A stretch of DNA of 8,889 nt from positions 1 to 8,889 of the forward strand of contig JAUWKY010000065.1 in NCBI GenBank assembly GCA_030613915.1, written 5' to 3'. The notes beneath the pieces are model-generated. The model saw only the letters and a program-made list of their open reading frames with translations, was not told the DNA's origin and made no database searches. The stretch comes from Syntrophobacterales bacterium. Its GTDB lineage: Bacteria; Desulfobacterota; Syntrophobacteria; BM002. Of the stretch, positions 6,414 through 8,889 are shown piece by piece (position 1 is the first letter of the stretch; each line of letters opens with the position of its first letter). Made by a program: the position numbers and the translations under genes.

Positions 6414-8498
6414 ATGACCAAGAGTCTTCCAGAACAACGAAATCACCCAGAATTGCTCGCACCTGCCGGCAATATAGAGAGCTTTTTCGCCGCCCTGGAG
6501 CATGGAGCTGACGCCATTTATGTGGGTCATCGCCATCACAGCGCTAGGGCGCTCGCAGCCAATTTCACCCTGGAGGAGATAGCCCGACTGAGGGAATACG
6601 CTCATGGGCATGGGGTGAAACTCTATGTGGCCCTGAACGCCATAGTACGTGAAGATGAGCTGGCAGATCTGATCGGTGTCCTTTCTGGTCTCGCCCAGAT
6701 TCAGCCGGATGGGCTTATCATCCAGGATGGAGCAGTTGCCCGTCTCTGCCGCCTCTACTTCCCTAACCTTACCATACATGCAAGCACCTTGATGACCGTG
6801 CACAACCGTGCCGGGGTTGAGCAACTGCAAACCATGGGTTTTCAACGGGTCGTTTTGGCCCGAGAGTTAACCATTGATGAACTTGACCACATTACTGCCA
6901 GTACCAGTCTGGAGCTAGAAATTTTTGTCCACGGTGCTTTGTGCTTCTCCTATTCAGGGCTGTGCCTGGCCAGTTCCTTTTATGGTGGACACAGCAGCTT
7001 GCGGGGTAGATGTGCACAGCCGTGCAGACGTTTGTATCGTTCAGGCCGACAACAAGGATACCTTTTCTCCGCCAACGACCTCTCTGCCATCGAACTGATC
7101 CCCAGATTACGCAAACTCAGACTTGCCGCCTTCAAGATTGAGGGCCGGATGAAGCCGGCATCTTACGTTGCACCGGTGGTAACCGCCTATCGTCTTGTTT
7201 TGGATGCTGCACCTGGCAATGAGGCCGAGGCCATTGTTGAAGCCCGACAAATCCTCCAGGAGGCTTACGGTCGGAAACCCACCCGGGGCTTTTTGGTGGC
7301 CGACCAGCACAAGGAGATCATAACGCCCCATCGTAGTGGTGCCAGTGGTAAGCTGGCGGCCAAGGTCGACTGGGTGCGAGGAAACCGCATGGCGCTGCGG
7401 TTACGCTCTCCACTTACAGAGGGTGACCGAGTCCGACTGGACTCTGATGAAGAGGTGAAGAAAGCAGCCTTTACCATCAAGAATATGGTCTTAAAAGGTC
7501 AGCGACTGACCGAGGCGGACACCGGAGCAGTTGTCACTGTTGCACGAATTGCTGGTGCTCGCCGTGGCGATCGTCTCTTCAAAACCAGATCTAAACTGGG
7601 CAAGAGATTATCAGCGGCCAAGCTTCGTGGCATTCTCAGAAAGCAAACTGCAACACCTGCGCAGCTTGCTGCTTCCCCTAGCTTGGAGAGAGAGCTTCTG
7701 GGCAAGCCAAAAAGCAAACAAGGGAAAGACCAGCAAATTGTTCTTTACCTCCGGATCTCTCAACTAAATCTTCTCAATGTCTCTTTACACTCGGGGGCCC
7801 ACTGGATTTTGCTCCAGGCCACTCAGGCCAATCTACACTCTCTGTCGCAACGAAAATTGCCACCAAAAAAGAGAGACCGGTTTTTCTGGGTCTTGCCGGC
7901 AATCAACCATGAGAAGGACTTGGACTTTTATCATGACCAGGTGCGAAGATTTCAGCAAATGGGATATAGCCGCTGGGTTGTGGCAAACTGGGGACACCTA
8001 AGTCTTTTTACCAGGCCTCCTGAATTGCTCATGGCCGACTACACCTTTAATGTGCTTAACTCACAAGCCTGCTCCCTGTTGCGAGAGATGGGCTGCCAAC
8101 TTTTGATTCTTTCCCTGGAAAACGACCGGGACAATCTTCGCAAACTGGTACCGGCTGTGCAGGGATTGACCCCTCTGTTAACTGTTTATGGCTGGCCACC
8201 TCTTTTCACCAGCCGTCTGAGGATACGAGGTCGTGAAGGATACGCCACTCGGCCCTCGGGTCGAGAGCGACTTCAGCATAGATGGAAGGCAGGACTTACC
8301 CCGGTCCGCTCTGATCGTCCTCTCTGTCTTTTTAACCATGTCCCAGAGCTTCGCAAACTGGGTGTGCGGGATTTTGTGGTGGATGTACGAGGACAACCAC
8401 TGCAACCTCAAGAAATCCACACTACCATGAAGGGGGTAGAGCGTCAGCACTGCCCCCAGCCGCATAGCACGTTCAATTATTTGGGGAAGTTGGTCTGA
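6414..8498 (+). CDS. U32 family protein, RlhA-like architecture (peptidase U32 / RNA hydroxylation family)
   Basis: The 694-residue protein from the ATG at 6414 begins with ELLAPAGN, the usual U32 opening. It continues with GADAIYVG, YVALNAIV, LIIQDGAVARL, IHASTLMTVHN and VVLARELT, a TIM-barrel-like U32 core. Four cysteines fit the family's Fe-S ligand set: Cys177 and Cys184 (CX6C in ALCFSYSGLC), then Cys200 and Cys204 (CX3C in GRCAQPC). KIEGRMK follows, then a beta-rich middle part (about 340-440, ending GDRLFKT) and a long C-terminal region with LLTVYGWPPLFTSR and SDRPLCLFN. Length and layout match the RlhA/YdcP branch, whose E. coli member is needed for 5-hydroxycytidine at 23S rRNA C2501. 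Older 'collagenase-like protease' names are unreliable, and the substrate here is inferred. The same frame extends back to an ATG at 6324, but that stretch is hairpin-rich and unlike the family. GGGA lies only 4 nt before the chosen ATG. Confidence 0.88.
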   Translation: MTKSLPEQRNHPELLAPAGNIESFFAALEHGADAIYVGHRHHSARALAANFTLEEIARLREYAHGHGVKLYVALNAIVREDELADLIGVLSGLAQIQPDGLIIQDGAVARLCRLYFPNLTIHASTLMTVHNRAGVEQLQTMGFQRVVLARELTIDELDHITASTSLELEIFVHGALCFSYSGLCLASSFYGGHSSLRGRCAQPCRRLYRSGRQQGYLFSANDLSAIELIPRLRKLRLAAFKIEGRMKPASYVAPVVTAYRLVLDAAPGNEAEAIVEARQILQEAYGRKPTRGFLVADQHKEIITPHRSGASGKLAAKVDWVRGNRMALRLRSPLTEGDRVRLDSDEEVKKAAFTIKNMVLKGQRLTEADTGAVVTVARIAGARRGDRLFKTRSKLGKRLSAAKLRGILRKQTATPAQLAASPSLERELLGKPKSKQGKDQQIVLYLRISQLNLLNVSLHSGAHWILLQATQANLHSLSQRKLPPKKRDRFFWVLPAINHEKDLDFYHDQVRRFQQMGYSRWVVANWGHLSLFTRPPELLMADYTFNVLNSQACSLLREMGCQLLILSLENDRDNLRKLVPAVQGLTPLLTVYGWPPLFTSRLRIRGREGYATRPSGRERLQHRWKAGLTPVRSDRPLCLFNHVPELRKLGVRDFVVDVRGQPLQPQEIHTTMKGVERQHCPQPHSTFNYLGKLV

Positions 8499-8516
8499 GA
8501 TAAGAACGGGGCGCAA

Positions 8517-8558
8517 GGTATAGGGCATAGGGAAAGGTGTCAGGTGTCAGGTGTAAAC
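8517..8558. repeat. Heptamer array 1 downstream of the U32 gene (GGTATAG- and TGTCAGG-type units)
   Basis: Six contiguous 7-bp blocks in one phase: GGTATAG, GGCATAG, GGAAAGG, TGTCAGG, TGTCAGG, TGTAAAC. The middle part also reads as three copies of AGGTGTC (8535-8555, last base changed). The first two units resemble the GGTTATA unit of the array at 6247. It starts 18 bp after the U32 stop codon. Confidence 0.6.
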
Positions 8559-8568
8559 GACAAATGAT

Positions 8569-8645
8569 TATCGAGCATCGAGTATCTGGTATCAAGCATC
8601 GAGATTTCAAATCCGAAATCCGAAATCCGAAATCCGAAATTTCAA
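8569..8645. repeat. Heptamer array 2: five TATCGAG-type plus six ATCCGAA-type units
   Basis: An unbroken 7-bp period runs for 77 bp, exactly 11 units. Units 1-5 (8569-8603) are TATCGAG variants, including CATCGAG, TATCTGG and TATCAAG. Units 6-11 (8604-8645) are four perfect ATCCGAA copies flanked on each side by ATTTCAA. The array ends immediately before the ribosome binding site of the next gene. The minus-strand frame across it (8664-8473) reads as a low-complexity FGFRISD-type peptide and is a product of the repeat, not a gene. Confidence 0.85.
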
Positions 8646-8649
8646 AATT

Positions 8650-8653
8650 GGAG
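8650..8653 (+). promoter_or_regulatory. Ribosome binding site of the nucleosidase gene, at the edge of the heptamer array
   Basis: GGAG with 10 nt to the ATG at 8664. It supports that start over the in-frame internal ATG at 8709, which would remove the first core strand. It lies 4 bp beyond the last clear heptamer. Confidence 0.6.
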
Positions 8654-8663
8654 ATATTAACCA

Positions 8664-8889
8664 ATGAGTAGCACCGAATCCTGCTCTCGTTCCGACCCCA
8701 TTGCCTTGATGGCAGCCCTCCCGGGCGAGGGCGCGCTTCTACTTTCTAATCTTCAGGATAAACAGATTATTCTCAAGGGTGACTTCGAAATACACACTGG
8801 GAAACTTGCCGGCAGGCAGGTACTTCTCGCCTTCAGCGGTCTCGGTAAGATCAACGCTGCTGCCGCGGCAGCAACCATTCTGGCGAGCT
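8664..8889 (+). CDS. MTA/SAH nucleosidase-family protein, N-terminal part (runs off the right edge)
   Basis: The first 75 codons of a protein of the nucleoside phosphorylase/nucleosidase superfamily. After a 12-residue extension, IALMAALPGE aligns with the first strand and catalytic-Glu segment of MTA/SAH nucleosidase: Glu22 falls at the position of E. coli MtnN Glu12. GDFEIHTGKLAGRQV and FSGLGKINAAAAAATIL match the family's FxIYTGxLNGxEV and SGIGKVNAA segments. Members hydrolyse methylthioadenosine and S-adenosylhomocysteine to adenine, or act as futalosine hydrolase in menaquinone synthesis. The missing C-terminal two thirds would be needed to tell these apart. It is preceded by the U32 gene with a 165-bp spacer mostly made of 7-bp repeats. 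Confidence 0.8.
   Translation, partial: MSSTESCSRSDPIALMAALPGEGALLLSNLQDKQIILKGDFEIHTGKLAGRQVLLAFSGLGKINAAAAAATILAS

Noticed and set aside
6321..6845. 174-codon minus-strand frame opposite the start of the U32 gene
   Set aside because: It is antisense to conserved U32 motifs and the hairpin region, with no recognisable protein features.
8473..8664. 63-codon minus-strand reading frame through the heptamer arrays
   Set aside because: The peptide is a translation of tandem 7-bp repeats (FGFRISD-like low complexity). It has no ribosome binding site, and it overlaps the end of the U32 gene and the start of the nucleosidase gene.

Overview
The window looks like a chromosomal housekeeping stretch from a Gram-negative-type bacterium, most likely a member of the former Deltaproteobacteria (Desulfobacterota). 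That placement is inferred from the style of the PPDK and PurB proteins, a YafK-like L,D-transpeptidase with C-terminal repeats, a long RlhA-type U32 protein, and spacers filled with degenerate 7-bp repeats. It was not computed. There are no rRNA or tRNA genes, CRISPR arrays, insertion sequences or phage genes.

Layout. Positions 1-190 (minus) hold the C-terminal part of a HAD-superfamily phosphatase of the 'soluble P-type ATPase' group. It is frameshifted, lacks its N-terminal half and runs off the left edge. Next comes a strong intrinsic terminator (191-232, minus) that ends ppdK (265-3000, minus), a complete pyruvate, phosphate dikinase. A 430-bp divergent intergenic region (3001-3430) carries a good sigma70-type promoter for ppdK, giving a leader of roughly 210 nt. 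It also carries a candidate promoter and a perfect 15-bp palindrome in front of purB. The plus strand then has purB (adenylosuccinate lyase, 3431-4732), a secreted YkuD L,D-transpeptidase with two C-terminal repeats (4832-6163), a U32-family protein of RlhA-like architecture (best start 6414, end 8498), and the first 75 codons of an MTA/SAH nucleosidase-family gene (8664 to the right edge).

The genes do not form one pathway. PPDK interconverts pyruvate and PEP, PurB serves AMP and IMP synthesis, the transpeptidase acts on the envelope, the U32 protein probably modifies RNA or another cofactor or substrate through an Fe-S cluster, and the nucleosidase recycles SAM by-products or acts in futalosine-type menaquinone synthesis. 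purB and the transpeptidase gene may be co-transcribed (99-bp gap). The spacers on either side of the U32 gene are 250 bp (165 bp downstream) and hold heptameric repeats; the upstream spacer also holds a strong nested hairpin.

No clear new multi-gene system is visible. The features most worth a second look are the 7-bp repeat arrays abutting the nucleosidase ribosome binding site, the decayed HAD gene next to the ppdK terminator, the hairpin cluster before the U32 start, and the gap-free 132-residue duplication in the transpeptidase.
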